Positions 50,963-60,609 of a DNA stretch of 64,000 bases are shown one piece after another (position 1 is the first letter of the stretch; every line of letters starts with the position of its first letter). The notes beneath the pieces were generated by a model. That model saw only the letters and a list, made by a program, of their open reading frames with translations, had not been told where the DNA came from and did no database searches. The stretch is taken from the NCBI GenBank assembly GCA_947628655.1, contig CANRAS010000004.1:99973-163972 (forward strand), written 5' to 3'. A program made the translations under genes and the position numbers. The DNA is from an uncultured Clostridia bacterium. Its GTDB lineage: Bacteria; Bacillota; Clostridia; Oscillospirales; Ruminococcaceae.

Positions 50963-51040
50963 TTTTACCTCTCATCTAAATATTATCTTCTAATCATCTA
51001 ATCCGCATTTATCGGGTGTTAGTAGAAATAATCTGCGGTT

Positions 51041-52108
51041 TTAGTCCTCGCTTTCATCATCGGACGTGGGTTCGATATAGTCCTCAAGGTCCTCGATATA
51101 ATCGAAATCGTCGATGTAAATATAATTTACCATTTCTTCAAGCCGAGCCTCGTCAAAATCCTGTTCAAACTTGCCCTCAATATCCAGCGAATACGATCTG
51201 AGTTTGCTCTTGTTTTTGAAATGTATCTCAGACACGTTTATTCCCATTGAATGATAACTGTCAATTACTTTCTTACATTCCGACGCGAACTCCTTTGGCA
51301 AATCAAACGAACCGCCGAATTCTATGTCAATTTTTACCTTATCGCTTGTTGAAAGAGCCGTTGCTCCCTTTGTTTTGCCGTCGCCGTCGGGGTTTAGGTT
51401 TACCGATACGATAAGCGTGTTAATATCGGTTATTTCCTTTAATTCCGCGTAACTTCTGTCATAAATTTCAGCCGCGACAGTACGGTTGTTAAATTCTACC
51501 GTTTCTTCCTCATAGTCACCGCCCAACTTTGTGCATAGGATACAACAGCCTGCAACAATAAGTACAGAGATAAGCAAACTCGGAATACTCACTCGATAAC
51601 GCCCGTGCGTCAAAATGTGGGTTATCAGTATCTCCGCCCCGATAAATATTGCGCATAACGGCGATAAATTGATAGGCGCGTTATAATTCGGCGTAGACGC
51701 GGACAGCGTTGAAATCATCACAATGCCCATAAACACAAGTATCAAGCCGAGCGAAAAGAACCCTACGCCCCTCCTCTTGACAGCGACAGCGGCGCGTTCG
51801 CCTTTTGAAAGCGGACGTTTGCTCGGCGCGTCAACAATTCGCTGACCGCGCTTTTCAAGAACCTTGTCCAGCGCGTCAAGAAGTCTTTGGTCCTGCGCCT
51901 GCTGTTCGGCGATTTCCCTTTCAATATCCTCCTGCGTTTTTTCTATAACTGCAATCGGCGGTTCGTCGGGCTGTTCCATAGCGGGGATTTCATCTTCATA
52001 AACTTCTTCCGTTTCGTAATGTTCTTCCTCGCTGACGGCAACCCCTCCCTGCGGGCTTTCATCAATTATTTCTTCAGTATCCATTTCGGAATAATTTTCT
52101 TCGTCCAT
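51041..52108 (-). CDS. Membrane protein of unknown function upstream of the DUF3825 gene
   Basis: This 355-residue protein has an acidic disordered cytoplasmic part (1-115, very rich in Glu, with a coiled-coil-like EDIEREIAEQQAQDQRLLDALDKVLEKRG), three membrane helices (about 119-140, 148-170, 178-197) and a C-terminal domain of about 155 residues (FNNRTVAAEIYDRSYAELKEITDINTLIVSVNLNPDGDGKTKG) ending in an acidic tail. I recognise no family. It shares the promoter at 52182 with the LOTUS/DUF3825 gene 78 bases downstream, which implies a joint function. Confidence 0.7.
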   Translation of the reverse strand: MDEENYSEMDTEEIIDESPQGGVAVSEEEHYETEEVYEDEIPAMEQPDEPPIAVIEKTQEDIEREIAEQQAQDQRLLDALDKVLEKRGQRIVDAPSKRPLSKGERAAVAVKRRGVGFFSLGLILVFMGIVMISTLSASTPNYNAPINLSPLCAIFIGAEILITHILTHGRYRVSIPSLLISVLIVAGCCILCTKLGGDYEEETVEFNNRTVAAEIYDRSYAELKEITDINTLIVSVNLNPDGDGKTKGATALSTSDKVKIDIEFGGSFDLPKEFASECKKVIDSYHSMGINVSEIHFKNKSKLRSYSLDIEGKFEQDFDEARLEEMVNYIYIDDFDYIEDLEDYIEPTSDDESED

Positions 52109-52181
52109 ATTTCGACCTCCTTTAAGTGAAATAAGTGAAATTCATTGTGGCAGTTTAATTGATTTGGTCTTTAACAATATA

Positions 52182-52210
52182 ATTATACCAAATTATCATC
52201 GTATTGTCAA
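52182..52210 (-). promoter_or_regulatory. Consensus sigma-A promoter of the membrane protein/DUF3825 unit
   Basis: On the minus strand TTGACA and TATAAT, both perfect, are 17 bases apart, about 73 bases before the start codon. Confidence 0.88.
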
Positions 52211-52266
52211 TAAAGAAAACTTGAGTTTAACAGTATAATATTGACAAAAAGGTCATATTACAACTA

Positions 52267-52291
52267 TTGCCCTCGGCGGTGCCAAGGGCAA
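52267..52291 (-). terminator. Hairpin after gap, probable terminator
   Basis: TTGCCCT and AGGGCAA, extended by GG/CC inside one mismatch, form a stable hairpin that starts 22 bases after the gap stop. The following T run is weak, so efficiency is uncertain. Confidence 0.5.
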
Positions 52292-52312
52292 CAATTGTAA
52301 AAATGGGTTTAA

Positions 52313-53347
52313 TTAAAGTTCAGCAAAGTACTTGATTGTTCTTACCATTTGTGATGTGTAAGAGTTCTCGTTATCATACCAAGAAACTACCTGAACTTCA
52401 TACAGGTCGTCGCTTATCTGAGAAACCATTGTCTGAGTAGCGTCAAACAGCGAACCGTATCTCATACCGATAACATCGGAGGAAACGATTTGGTCTGTGT
52501 TGTAGCCGAAACTTTCAGACGCGGCAGCCTTCATAGCCTCGTTAATGCCTTCCTTTGTAAGACCCGCTTTCTTAACAACAGCCGTAAGAATAGTCGTAGA
52601 ACCTGTGGTTACAGGAACACGCTGTGCGGAACCTATAAGTTTACCGTTCAGTTCGGGGATAACAAGACCGATAGCCTTAGCTGCACCCGTTGAGTTCGGA
52701 ACTATGTTAGCAGCGCCCGCTCTTGCTCTTCTGAGGTCGCCCTTTCTGTGCGGACCGTCGAGTATCATCTGGTCGCCCGTGTAAGCGTGAATGGTGCTCA
52801 TAATACCGGACTGAATGGGAGCGTAGTCGTTCAGAGCCTTAGCCATAGGAGCTAAGCAGTTTGTCGTGCAGGACGCAGCGGAGATAATCGTATCGTCCTT
52901 TGTAAGCGTCTTTTCGTTTACGGAGTAAACGATAGTTTTGAGGTCATTGCCTGCGGGAGCGGAGATAACAACTTTCTTAGCGCCTGCGTCAATGTGTGCC
53001 TGGCTCTTCTCCTTAGAGCAGTAGAAACCTGTGCACTCCAGAACTACGTCAACACCAAGTTCGCCCCAAGGACAATCCTTAGCGTCCTTTTCAGCGTAAA
53101 TCTTCAGGGTCTTTCCATCGACGGTAATCGTGTTTGCCTCGTCATCAGAAGAAACCGAGTGAAGATTTTCACCGATAACGCCGCAGTAGCCTTTCTGCGC
53201 GGTATCGTACTTCAAAAGATTAGCCAGCATAGAGGGCTTTGTAAGGTCGTTTATAGCAACTACCTCATAACCTTCCGCGCCGAACATCTGTCTGAACGCC
53301 AAGCGTCCGATTCTGCCGAAGCCATTGATTGCAACTTTAACTGCCAT
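52313..53347 (-). CDS. gap: Glyceraldehyde-3-phosphate dehydrogenase
   Basis: This NAD-dependent glycolytic enzyme shows [15 protein letters not shown] (Rossmann loop), the catalytic cysteine in [18 protein letters not shown] (near residue 155), [40 protein letters not shown] and the C-terminal [18 protein letters not shown]. The NAD-type aspartate follows in AINDLTK. The length of 344 residues is slightly longer than usual because of an insertion near residue 63 ([11 protein letters not shown]). Codon use is strongly biased, as expected for a highly expressed gene. AGGAGG precedes the ATG. It is monocistronic. Confidence 0.98.
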   Translation of the reverse strand: MAVKVAINGFGRIGRLAFRQMFGAEGYEVVAINDLTKPSMLANLLKYDTAQKGYCGVIGENLHSVSSDDEANTITVDGKTLKIYAEKDAKDCPWGELGVDVVLECTGFYCSKEKSQAHIDAGAKKVVISAPAGNDLKTIVYSVNEKTLTKDDTIISAASCTTNCLAPMAKALNDYAPIQSGIMSTIHAYTGDQMILDGPHRKGDLRRARAGAANIVPNSTGAAKAIGLVIPELNGKLIGSAQRVPVTTGSTTILTAVVKKAGLTKEGINEAMKAAASESFGYNTDQIVSSDVIGMRYGSLFDATQTMVSQISDDLYEVQVVSWYDNENSYTSQMVRTIKYFAEL

Positions 53348-53426
53348 TGGAATATTCCTCCTAAAAATATGAATTTTTTACAGCACGGACAAAGCCCGCA
53401 CCGTATGATAAATCTTATCAACTAAT

Positions 53427-53455
53427 ATTATACTAAATTTTAGCATTTTTATCAA
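53427..53455 (-). promoter_or_regulatory. Sigma-A promoter of gap
   Basis: On the minus strand TTGATA and TATAAT are 17 bases apart, with the -10 about 80 bases before the start. The leader contains a short GC-rich inverted sequence (GCGGGCTTTGTCCGTGC) of unknown role. Confidence 0.75.
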
Positions 53456-53608
53456 GAGCTTTCACATATTTTTCGGACGATTTGATGTAAATTTTATTCC
53501 GAATATTTTGTGCATTTTTCACAAAAAGCAGATGAAAACACGACTTTATATTATAATGCAAAACATTTCCTGCACAATATTTTGTTATATAAAACAGGAA
53601 ATCGTCTA

Positions 53609-54574
53609 TTAATCAAACAGCCTCACGAAGTTCAAACTGTCTTTATCCGCAATCTCAAACTCTTTGCCGTTAAGATATTCAAGCGCACCGCCGTCCGTTG
53701 AAAACTCAAATAAAATCTTATACGCGCACAATGCCTGCGCTTTTGCGCCGTATTTCTTGTTAAAAGAGTTATCGCCGTATTTTCCGTCGCCCAAAAGAGC
53801 GTGTCCGATGTGTGCGAAATGCGCTCTTATCTGGTGTGTTCTGCCCGTGAGCAAGTCAACTTCGACAAGCGACAGCTCCCCCGCGCTTTTTAAAACGCGG
53901 TATTTCGTCTTAATCGTCAAAAAACCCGCCTTTGGGGTATCGCAAACAATCACCCTGTTTTCTTCGGGGATTTTTTTCAGATAAGCCGTAAGCGTTGTAT
54001 CACGCGGTTCGGGTATTCCCCGCACGGCGCAAACGTAAAGTTTTCGTATCTCTCTGTCGCGCACCTTTTGATTTAGAATACGCAGGCTTTCCGCGTTTTT
54101 CGCGGCAATGACAATACCGCTTGTGTTGCGGTCTATGCGGTTTGCTAAAGACGGCGCGAAACTGTTTTCTTCCGCGGGGACGTATTCCCCTTTATGATAG
54201 AGGTACGACAAAATGCGGTTTATCAGCGTATCGGAAGAATTATCATTATCTTCATGCACGACAAGACCCGCGGGCTTATCTACAAGCAGAATATTTTCAT
54301 CCTCGTAAACTATATTAATATCGTCAGAAACCTCGCGGAAGTCCGTTTTGTCCGCTTTAAGTTCTTTAGAGAGCAGTTCCTCGCTTAGATAAAAACGAAA
54401 CACATCGCCCGTTTTTAGGATAACGTTCGGTTCGGTTTTCGCGCCGTTAAGTTTAATGCGCTTTTTCCGCATCAGCTTGCATACAAGCGGGGCTTTCAGA
54501 TTTGGGTACGCTTTAGAGAGAAATCTGTCCGCACGCTGTCCCGCGTCGTTTTGTTTTATTACTACCTCTGTCAT
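53609..54574 (-). CDS. RluA-family pseudouridine synthase
   Basis: This protein of 321 residues has an S4 RNA-binding domain (QRADRFLSKAYPNLKAPLVCKLMRKKRIKLNG) and a catalytic domain with the Asp of NRIDRNTSGIVIAAK (near residue 150), ILLVDKPAGLVVHEDN, and GRTHQIRAHFAHIGHALLGDGKYG. It converts uridine to pseudouridine in 23S rRNA or tRNA; the exact site is not determinable from sequence, with RluC/RluD types closest by layout. It follows the MATE gene by 27 bases and so may share its transcript. Confidence 0.95.
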   Translation of the reverse strand: MTEVVIKQNDAGQRADRFLSKAYPNLKAPLVCKLMRKKRIKLNGAKTEPNVILKTGDVFRFYLSEELLSKELKADKTDFREVSDDINIVYEDENILLVDKPAGLVVHEDNDNSSDTLINRILSYLYHKGEYVPAEENSFAPSLANRIDRNTSGIVIAAKNAESLRILNQKVRDREIRKLYVCAVRGIPEPRDTTLTAYLKKIPEENRVIVCDTPKAGFLTIKTKYRVLKSAGELSLVEVDLLTGRTHQIRAHFAHIGHALLGDGKYGDNSFNKKYGAKAQALCAYKILFEFSTDGGALEYLNGKEFEIADKDSLNFVRLFD

Positions 54575-54601
54575 ACTGCCCTCGCTTTATTTAATTTAGC
54601 G

Positions 54602-55954
54602 TTAGTCCTGCCGAACGTCCTTGCGGTTCAGCTTTCTCATGTAAACTATGTAAAGTACCATAGACAAAACTCCCGCAATCGTCCACCCCACGGGCCACGA
54701 AAGCCAAATTCCCGTTGCGCCGAAGTGCGGACTTAACACGAACGCGAGGATAACACGGAGGATAAGGTCGCTGAAAGTCGTCGCCATAAACGCGCCGACG
54801 CGCTGTCCCCCGCGAAGTATCGCGTCGTTTATCAGCTTTACGGAAACCACCGCGTAAAACGGCGCTACAACGTTCAGGAAGTGTCTGCCCGCCTCAGCCG
54901 CCGCCTCGGTGTTACCGTGCGTTTTATCCATAAAAAGGTATATAAGTTCGTTTGAGAATATAACGTAAGCGAGCGAAAACAGCACCGCAATCCCAAGGCA
55001 AAGCAGCACGCCCACGCGAAAGCCCGTGCGAACGCGCTTATACTCCTTTGCGCCTATATTCTGCGCGGTAAAGCTGGATACCGAATTTCCGACCGTCGCA
55101 AACGTCGTAATAGCAAACGTGTTGAGTTTGATCGCCGAGGCGTACCCTGCGACAACATCGGTTCCGCAGGCGTTTACAAGGCTTTGTATAAACAACTGCC
55201 CTACGCTTACAAAACTCTGCTGTAATATGCTCGGAATAGACATCGTGGCTATTTTTCCGAGGGTTTTCCACATAAAATAAGGGAATTTTTCGCATTTTAT
55301 CTTCGCTATCCTGCGAATTAAAACGATAAACGCCAAAACGGAGCATATACCTTGACAGATAAACGTAGCCCATGCCGTTCCCGCAACGCCCATTTTAAAC
55401 ACCGCGACAAACAGCAAGTCAAGACCGATGTTCCCAAGCGAAGAGCCGATAAGAAAATACAGCGGAGTGTTCCCGTCGCCCAAAGCGGTAAATATCCCCG
55501 TGCAGATGTTGTAAATAAACAAGAACAGCAATCCGAAAACATAGATATTCAGATACGTCTGCGAATCGGCAAAGATACTGTCATCAGTACCCAAAAGCCG
55601 TAAAAACACCCCGCTTGTAAAGTACCCGACGAGCGTCAGCACCGCCGCGAGAACTCCCGTTGAGATGATAGACGTAAACACGGCGGTTTTCATCTGTTTG
55701 TAGTCCTTTGCGCCGAACAGCGTCGAGATAACGACGGAACAGCCGACATTCATTCCCGTTCCCACGGCGAGAAATATCATTGTTATAGGATAACTCGCTC
55801 CAATAGCGGAAAGCGCGTCAATATTTATGCACCGCCCCGCGATAATGCTGTCCGCAATGCTGTAAAACTGCTGAAAAATAACGCTTATAAGCAGCGGCAG
55901 AGAGAATTTAAGCAAGATTGGCGTAACCTTGCCTTTTGTCATATCTTTAACCAT
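54602..55954 (-). CDS. MATE-family multidrug/cation exporter (second)
   Basis: This 450-residue protein has twelve helices and a clear MATE N-terminus: PILLKFSLPLLISVIFQQFYSIADSIIAGRCINIDALSAIGASYPITM. It is more similar to the NorM/VmrA-like branch than to the MATE gene at 32508, which starts with different helix sequences. The substrate is unknown. It lies between typA and the pseudouridine synthase and probably shares the transcript of typA. Confidence 0.93.
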   Translation of the reverse strand: MVKDMTKGKVTPILLKFSLPLLISVIFQQFYSIADSIIAGRCINIDALSAIGASYPITMIFLAVGTGMNVGCSVVISTLFGAKDYKQMKTAVFTSIISTGVLAAVLTLVGYFTSGVFLRLLGTDDSIFADSQTYLNIYVFGLLFLFIYNICTGIFTALGDGNTPLYFLIGSSLGNIGLDLLFVAVFKMGVAGTAWATFICQGICSVLAFIVLIRRIAKIKCEKFPYFMWKTLGKIATMSIPSILQQSFVSVGQLFIQSLVNACGTDVVAGYASAIKLNTFAITTFATVGNSVSSFTAQNIGAKEYKRVRTGFRVGVLLCLGIAVLFSLAYVIFSNELIYLFMDKTHGNTEAAAEAGRHFLNVVAPFYAVVSVKLINDAILRGGQRVGAFMATTFSDLILRVILAFVLSPHFGATGIWLSWPVGWTIAGVLSMVLYIVYMRKLNRKDVRQD

Positions 55955-55986
55955 AATATCACATATTCTTTCTCTTTCAAATAATT

Positions 55987-57810
55987 TTACTTTTTCTGTT
56001 TTGCCTCTGCTTTCAGCCGAAGGTCGCGTTCCAGAATGACTTTGCGTATACGAATATTCTTCGGTGTGACTTCAACAAGTTCATCGTCCTGAATAAACTC
56101 TAAACTTTCCTCCAGGCTCATATGTTTGTAAGGAATAAGTTTCAGCGCGTCATCAGACCCCGACGCCCGCGTATTAGTGAGGTGCTTTTTCTTGCAGACA
56201 TTCACGACAATATCCCCCGCTTTCGGAGATACGCCGACCACCATTCCCTCATACACGGGAACGCCCGCGTCGATAAACAGAGTTCCGCGCTCCTGCGCGT
56301 TGAACAGACCGTAAGTTACCGCTGTTCCCGTTTCCCAAGCGACAAGCGAACCGACGGTTCTTCGCGGAATATTGCCGTAATACGGCTTGTATCCCTCGAA
56401 AATGGAGTTCATAACGCCCTCGCCTTTAGTGTCTGTCAAAAACTCGCTCCTGTATCCGAAAAGCCCTCTTGACGGGATAATATATTCAAGTCTTGTGCGC
56501 GAACCTATCGGGTGCATTTCCTGAAGTTCCCCTTTGCGCTGTCCCATTTTTTCCATAACCGCGCCGACAGCGGATTCGGGAATGTCGATAACAAGCCTTT
56601 CCACGGGTTCGCACTTCTGACCGTCTATCTCCTTGTAGAGTACGCGCGGCGTACTAACAGACAGCTCATACCCCTCGCGGCGCATTGTTTCAATAAGAAT
56701 AGACAAGTGCATTTCACCGCGCCCCGCGACGTTCATCGAATCGGCGGTTTCGCTGTCTGTAACGCGGAGCGATACGTCTTTGAGTGTTTCTTTCATCAAA
56801 CGGTCGCGTATCTGGCGCGAAGTGACATATTTCCCGTCCTGACCCGCAAAAGGCGACGAGTTTACCGAAAACGTCATCTCAACGGTAGGTTCGGAGATTT
56901 TCACAAACGGCAAAGGTTCGGGCGTATTCACGTCGCATATCGTCTGCCCTATTGTAATGCCCTCAATTCCCGAAATACACACTATATCCCCGACCGTGGC
57001 GGTTTCACAGGGTATTTTGTTAAGACCCTCGTATTGATAAAGCGATACTATTTTCCCCTTAAACGGTTCGTGCGTTCCGTGATAATCGCATATAACGACC
57101 TCTTGATTTTGCTTTATTACGCCGCGTTCTATACGTCCTACGGCAATTCTTCCTACATAATCGTTATAATCAATTGAAGATACGAGCATTTGAAGTGCGC
57201 CCGTGTTATCGCCCTCGGGGGGATCTATATGTTCAAGTATCTTGTCAAACAGCGGTTTAAAGTCCGTACCCATATTGTCGGGGTCATAAGACGAACACCC
57301 CAAACGTCCCGAACAGAAAACCACGGGGCTGTCAAGCTGTTCTTCGGTAGCGTCAAGGTCGAGCAGAAGTTCAAGCACTTCATCGACGACCTCGTGATTT
57401 CGCGCGTCGGGGCGGTCGGTTTTGTTGACGACTACTATTATCTTGTGTCCGAGTTCAAGAGCCTTCTGGAGAACAAACCGCGTTTGAGGCATTGTTCCCT
57501 CAAAGCTGTCAACGAGTAATAAAACGCCGTTTACCATTTTAAGTATGCGTTCCACCTCGCCCGAAAAATCCGCGTGACCGGGCGTGTCAACGATGTTGAT
57601 TTTAACGCCGTTGTACATACACGAAGTATTCTTTGACAGTATCGTGATCCCGCGTTCGCGTTCAAGGTCGTTGCTGTCCATAACGCGCTCGTTTACCTCT
57701 TGATTTTCGCGGAAAACACCGCCTTGTTTAAGCATTTCATCAACCAGCGTTGTCTTTCCGTGGTCAACGTGCGCAATTATTGCTATGTTCCTTAAATCTT
57801 CCCTAACCAA
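55987..57810 (-). CDS. typA: Ribosome-associated GTPase TypA/BipA
   Basis: This translational GTPase is needed for growth under stress and cold and for ribosome assembly. The G domain begins [24 protein letters not shown] (P-loop near residue 17), has [12 protein letters not shown] (switch I), [14 protein letters not shown] (G3) and [17 protein letters not shown] (G4). Domain V and the C-terminal domain ([30 protein letters not shown]) and [18 protein letters not shown] are diagnostic. The length of 607 residues is standard. A sigma-A promoter lies upstream. Confidence 0.97.
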   Translation of the reverse strand: MVREDLRNIAIIAHVDHGKTTLVDEMLKQGGVFRENQEVNERVMDSNDLERERGITILSKNTSCMYNGVKINIVDTPGHADFSGEVERILKMVNGVLLLVDSFEGTMPQTRFVLQKALELGHKIIVVVNKTDRPDARNHEVVDEVLELLLDLDATEEQLDSPVVFCSGRLGCSSYDPDNMGTDFKPLFDKILEHIDPPEGDNTGALQMLVSSIDYNDYVGRIAVGRIERGVIKQNQEVVICDYHGTHEPFKGKIVSLYQYEGLNKIPCETATVGDIVCISGIEGITIGQTICDVNTPEPLPFVKISEPTVEMTFSVNSSPFAGQDGKYVTSRQIRDRLMKETLKDVSLRVTDSETADSMNVAGRGEMHLSILIETMRREGYELSVSTPRVLYKEIDGQKCEPVERLVIDIPESAVGAVMEKMGQRKGELQEMHPIGSRTRLEYIIPSRGLFGYRSEFLTDTKGEGVMNSIFEGYKPYYGNIPRRTVGSLVAWETGTAVTYGLFNAQERGTLFIDAGVPVYEGMVVGVSPKAGDIVVNVCKKKHLTNTRASGSDDALKLIPYKHMSLEESLEFIQDDELVEVTPKNIRIRKVILERDLRLKAEAKQKK

Positions 57811-57863
57811 AATATCTCACTTTCCTTTTTACACATAATATATTTAGTATTTTACCAAAATCC

Positions 57864-57892
57864 ATTATACAACTTTATAAAATGTACTTCAA
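57864..57892 (-). promoter_or_regulatory. Sigma-A promoter of typA
   Basis: On the minus strand TTGAAG and TATAAT are 17 bases apart, about 53 bases upstream of the typA ATG. Confidence 0.7.
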
Positions 57893-57968
57893 TAGAATTT
57901 GACAAAAAACGTGTTTTTACTTACATTCAGCTAAATTTTAGGCAAGTTTTTTGTGCAATTTTACAATA

Positions 57969-58988
57969 CTATTGAGGCATTTCGTTAAGTTCAAGTACAC
58001 TTTCCTTTTCTACTTCCACTTTAAGGTTCACACCATCGCTTACAATGACGATATTTCCGTTGTTCGCCGTGGAATATGTGGTTTTACAGCCGACATTATA
58101 CAACCGTGCCAGCACATCAACGCGCGGATGACGATAAGAATTGTATTCAGCCACGTCAAAAATTGCTATCTTCGGCGTTACCTCGCTTAAAAACTCCTCG
58201 CTGGAGGCTCCCGCACTGCCGTGGTGTCCGACTTTCAGCACGTCCGCGTCAAGGTCAACGCCCTTTGAAATCAAGTCAAGTTCCGAATACTCCTGCAAAT
58301 CGCCCGTGAACAAGAAAGAATTATCGCCGTGAACCAGCTTTGCCGTTATCGAAAAATCGTTTAAATCCTTGTAGTCATAATACTGCGGGGACAGAATATC
58401 AAGATAACAGTTTTCATCAAGCAAATAGCGGTCGCCCGCGGACGCGTACTGCGCGGTTATCCCGCGGTCGTGAATTACGTTCAGCAGACGCTGATATGTT
58501 AAGCCGTAAGGTATCATTTCATCGGGCAGTTCGGGCATTAAAAACAGCCCCACGTCAAAATTCAGCAAAACCCTGTACATAGCGCCGTAATGGTCTGTAT
58601 GCGGGTGCGTTGCTATTACCATATCAAGATAATCTACCCCGCTGTATTTCAGAAATCCGATAACATCGTCCTCGCAGTCAATATCGCCGCTGTCGATAAG
58701 AATATTGCGGGTTCCCGTTCTGATAAGCTGGCAGTCGCCCTGCCCGACGTCGATGTAACTTACCGACACTTCGCCGTCGTTCAGCTTTACATAAGGTTTC
58801 GCGCCGCTCCCGAAAAAGTGAACGGCTTCCTCCGAAGTCGGCAGAAACGGTATGTGAAAATACATATCGTTCAGCAACAAAACCGCGCCCGCCGCGCAAA
58901 TCAGAAACATCGCCGTATCCTTTATCAGCGCTTTCAGCCGTTTTCTCTTTGCTTTTGAAAACTTTATGAAAAATTTCTTTAACGTCAT
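57969..58988 (-). CDS. ComEC/Rec2-like secreted metallo-beta-lactamase-fold hydrolase
   Basis: This protein of 339 residues has a basic start, one membrane helix (about 26-43, AMFLICAAGAVLLLNDMYF) and an extracellular MBL domain: SYIDVGQGDCQLIRTG, the metal motif ATHPHTDHYGAM (HxHxDH, near residue 132), FTGDLQEYSE and LKVGHHGSAGASSEEFL. This is the C-terminal nuclease-like domain of ComEC without the channel, a common stand-alone secreted form. A nuclease or phosphodiesterase activity is plausible but unproven. It comes after DUF4253 with a gap of 38 bases. Confidence 0.9.
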   Translation of the reverse strand: MTLKKFFIKFSKAKRKRLKALIKDTAMFLICAAGAVLLLNDMYFHIPFLPTSEEAVHFFGSGAKPYVKLNDGEVSVSYIDVGQGDCQLIRTGTRNILIDSGDIDCEDDVIGFLKYSGVDYLDMVIATHPHTDHYGAMYRVLLNFDVGLFLMPELPDEMIPYGLTYQRLLNVIHDRGITAQYASAGDRYLLDENCYLDILSPQYYDYKDLNDFSITAKLVHGDNSFLFTGDLQEYSELDLISKGVDLDADVLKVGHHGSAGASSEEFLSEVTPKIAIFDVAEYNSYRHPRVDVLARLYNVGCKTTYSTANNGNIVIVSDGVNLKVEVEKESVLELNEMPQ

Positions 58989-59026
58989 TTCATTCTCCGT
59001 CGGAATTTATTTGTGACTTAAAAGCC

Positions 59027-59746
59027 TTAATCCCACCAGAAATACCACACCGACGACTTCATAAGCGTATCCGCAAGCGCGCCGATTGTTCCCACGCCTT
59101 GATCGACAATATCGCTGCAAAAAACATACTGTTCGAGGGCAAGATCCATAGCGGATATTTTATCCTTGACGGGGCGCGCCGCAAATTCGAGAATGTCGTG
59201 CGTCATTACCGCAGGTATCGCGCCGTGTTTCTCGTACCAGTATTTTGCTATGTACATAATTTCGTCGTTTGTCGGACATTCGTTCCACCCGCCGAACGGC
59301 ACCCACGAGAACACCTCCCACGGATTTTCAACGGGAATTTTCGCTATAACGCACTCGGTCGATTTTCTCGTATCGTAGTCCATAAGCCCGCCGAAAATGC
59401 GATTTTCATCACCGCCCCCTACTGCTCCGATATTTTTCTCCCATTCCTCGGCAGTATAAAACTCGCGGTTCTCCTTAATCCTTTGCCGAAACCATTCCGC
59501 AGGGATAATAGGCTTTTCAGACATAACCTCTTTTTGGTATTCCCCGCGCGCCTGCCATTCGTCCCAAACTCCGAAATACCCGTCAAAACCAAATATCATC
59601 GGAGTATAACCGCCAATATCCCGCTTTGCGTACAAATCATCGTAAATGTTCATAATAGACGAAATTTCCGTTCCTGCCGGAATAACCTCGCACGGGCAGT
59701 CAAGATATTCAATGAACTTCTTCGCCTGTTCGCTGATCTTCGCCAT
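59027..59746 (-). CDS. DUF4253 protein
   Basis: This 239-residue soluble protein, rich in Trp and Tyr, has the DUF4253 core near the C-terminus: FSWVPFGGWNECPTNDEIMYIAKYWYEKHGAIPAVMTHDILEFA (the NECP and WYxxxGA patterns). An N-terminal part precedes it (EVIPAGTEISSIMNIYDDLY). The family is widespread and uncharacterised. It lies 11 bases after hisA and ahead of the MBL gene, which suggests a transcript hisA-DUF4253-MBL. The function is unknown. Confidence 0.85.
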   Translation of the reverse strand: MAKISEQAKKFIEYLDCPCEVIPAGTEISSIMNIYDDLYAKRDIGGYTPMIFGFDGYFGVWDEWQARGEYQKEVMSEKPIIPAEWFRQRIKENREFYTAEEWEKNIGAVGGGDENRIFGGLMDYDTRKSTECVIAKIPVENPWEVFSWVPFGGWNECPTNDEIMYIAKYWYEKHGAIPAVMTHDILEFAARPVKDKISAMDLALEQYVFCSDIVDQGVGTIGALADTLMKSSVWYFWWD

Positions 59747-59757
59747 AGCTTTCTCCT

Positions 59758-60474
59758 TTACTCCGTTCCTGCTTTTATCGCCTCGGCAAGGTCAAGACTT
59801 CCCGAATATATAGACTTTCCGCAGACAGCGCCGTAAAGTCCGAGCCTCTTACAGATTTTAATATCCTCAATCGAGCGCACTCCCCCGCTTGCGATTATAT
59901 TCGCGGAACAGCTTGTGTTTATCTGTTCTAATTGTTCGGCGTTTACTCCCGACAGAGTGCCGTCCTTTGAAATATCCGTGAAAATTATGTACTCTACGCC
60001 CATTCTGCACATTTCCCGTGCAAGTATCGTAAAGTAAACATCGGAAGTTTCAAGCCAGCCCTCAGTCGCAACATAGCCGTCTTTTGCGTCAATTCCGACG
60101 GCGATTTTGTCCTTGAACTCTTTGACGGCAGTTTTTACAAGTTCGGGATTTTTCACGGCGGCAGAGCCGATTATAACGCGCGAAATCCCGTTTTTCAGAT
60201 ACATCTCGACAGTATCGAGCGAACGCACTCCCCCGCCGACTTCAACTTTAAGTTTAGTATTTTTCGCGACCTCGAAAAAAATCTCTTTGTTCTGCTGAGT
60301 AGCGTCTTTCGCGCCGTCAAGGTCTACCATGTGTATCCATTCAGCGCCCGCCGTTTCAAAGGCTTTCGCCGTGTCCATATAGCTGTCCGCTACTTTCTGA
60401 ACAGTACTGTAATCGCCCTTAAACAGCCTTACGCACTGCCCGTCTTTAATATCTATCGTGGGTAAAATTACCAT
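59758..60474 (-). CDS. hisA: HisA isomerase (ProFAR isomerase)
   Basis: This TIM-barrel enzyme of histidine synthesis has 238 residues. The twin phosphate-binding half-barrel repeats are seen as MVILPTIDIKDGQCVRLFKGDYS (catalytic Asp8), IHMVDLDGAKDA, VEVGGGVRSLDTV, GVDAKDGY-like GIDAKDGYVATEG and ASGGVRSIEDI. The second catalytic Asp lies in IFTDISKDGTLSG. It stands without other his genes, so the remainder of the pathway must lie elsewhere. The full set of active-site residues indicates that it is functional. Confidence 0.95.
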   Translation of the reverse strand: MVILPTIDIKDGQCVRLFKGDYSTVQKVADSYMDTAKAFETAGAEWIHMVDLDGAKDATQQNKEIFFEVAKNTKLKVEVGGGVRSLDTVEMYLKNGISRVIIGSAAVKNPELVKTAVKEFKDKIAVGIDAKDGYVATEGWLETSDVYFTILAREMCRMGVEYIIFTDISKDGTLSGVNAEQLEQINTSCSANIIASGGVRSIEDIKICKRLGLYGAVCGKSIYSGSLDLAEAIKAGTE

Positions 60475-60551
60475 AAAACCACCTCAAAATTATTCCGTTA
60501 AGGTTATTACCTTATTGCTTAGATTGCCTAATCAGCTTATTTACTCAAAAC

Positions 60552-60583
60552 TTGACAGCAATGAAAAGGTTCAATGCTGTCAA
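60552..60583 (-). terminator. Hairpin after gatB, probable terminator
   Basis: TTGACAGCA and TGCTGTCAA form a 9-bp stem with a 14-base loop, 27 bases after the gatB stop. On the minus strand GTTTTG follows, so the tail is short. Confidence 0.6.
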
Positions 60584-60609
60584 ATCTTGAATTAATCCCG
60601 CCAAAACAA

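Noticed and set aside
56512..57177. 221-codon frame on the + strand opposite typA
   Set aside because: It is a shadow frame of typA, with no start context.
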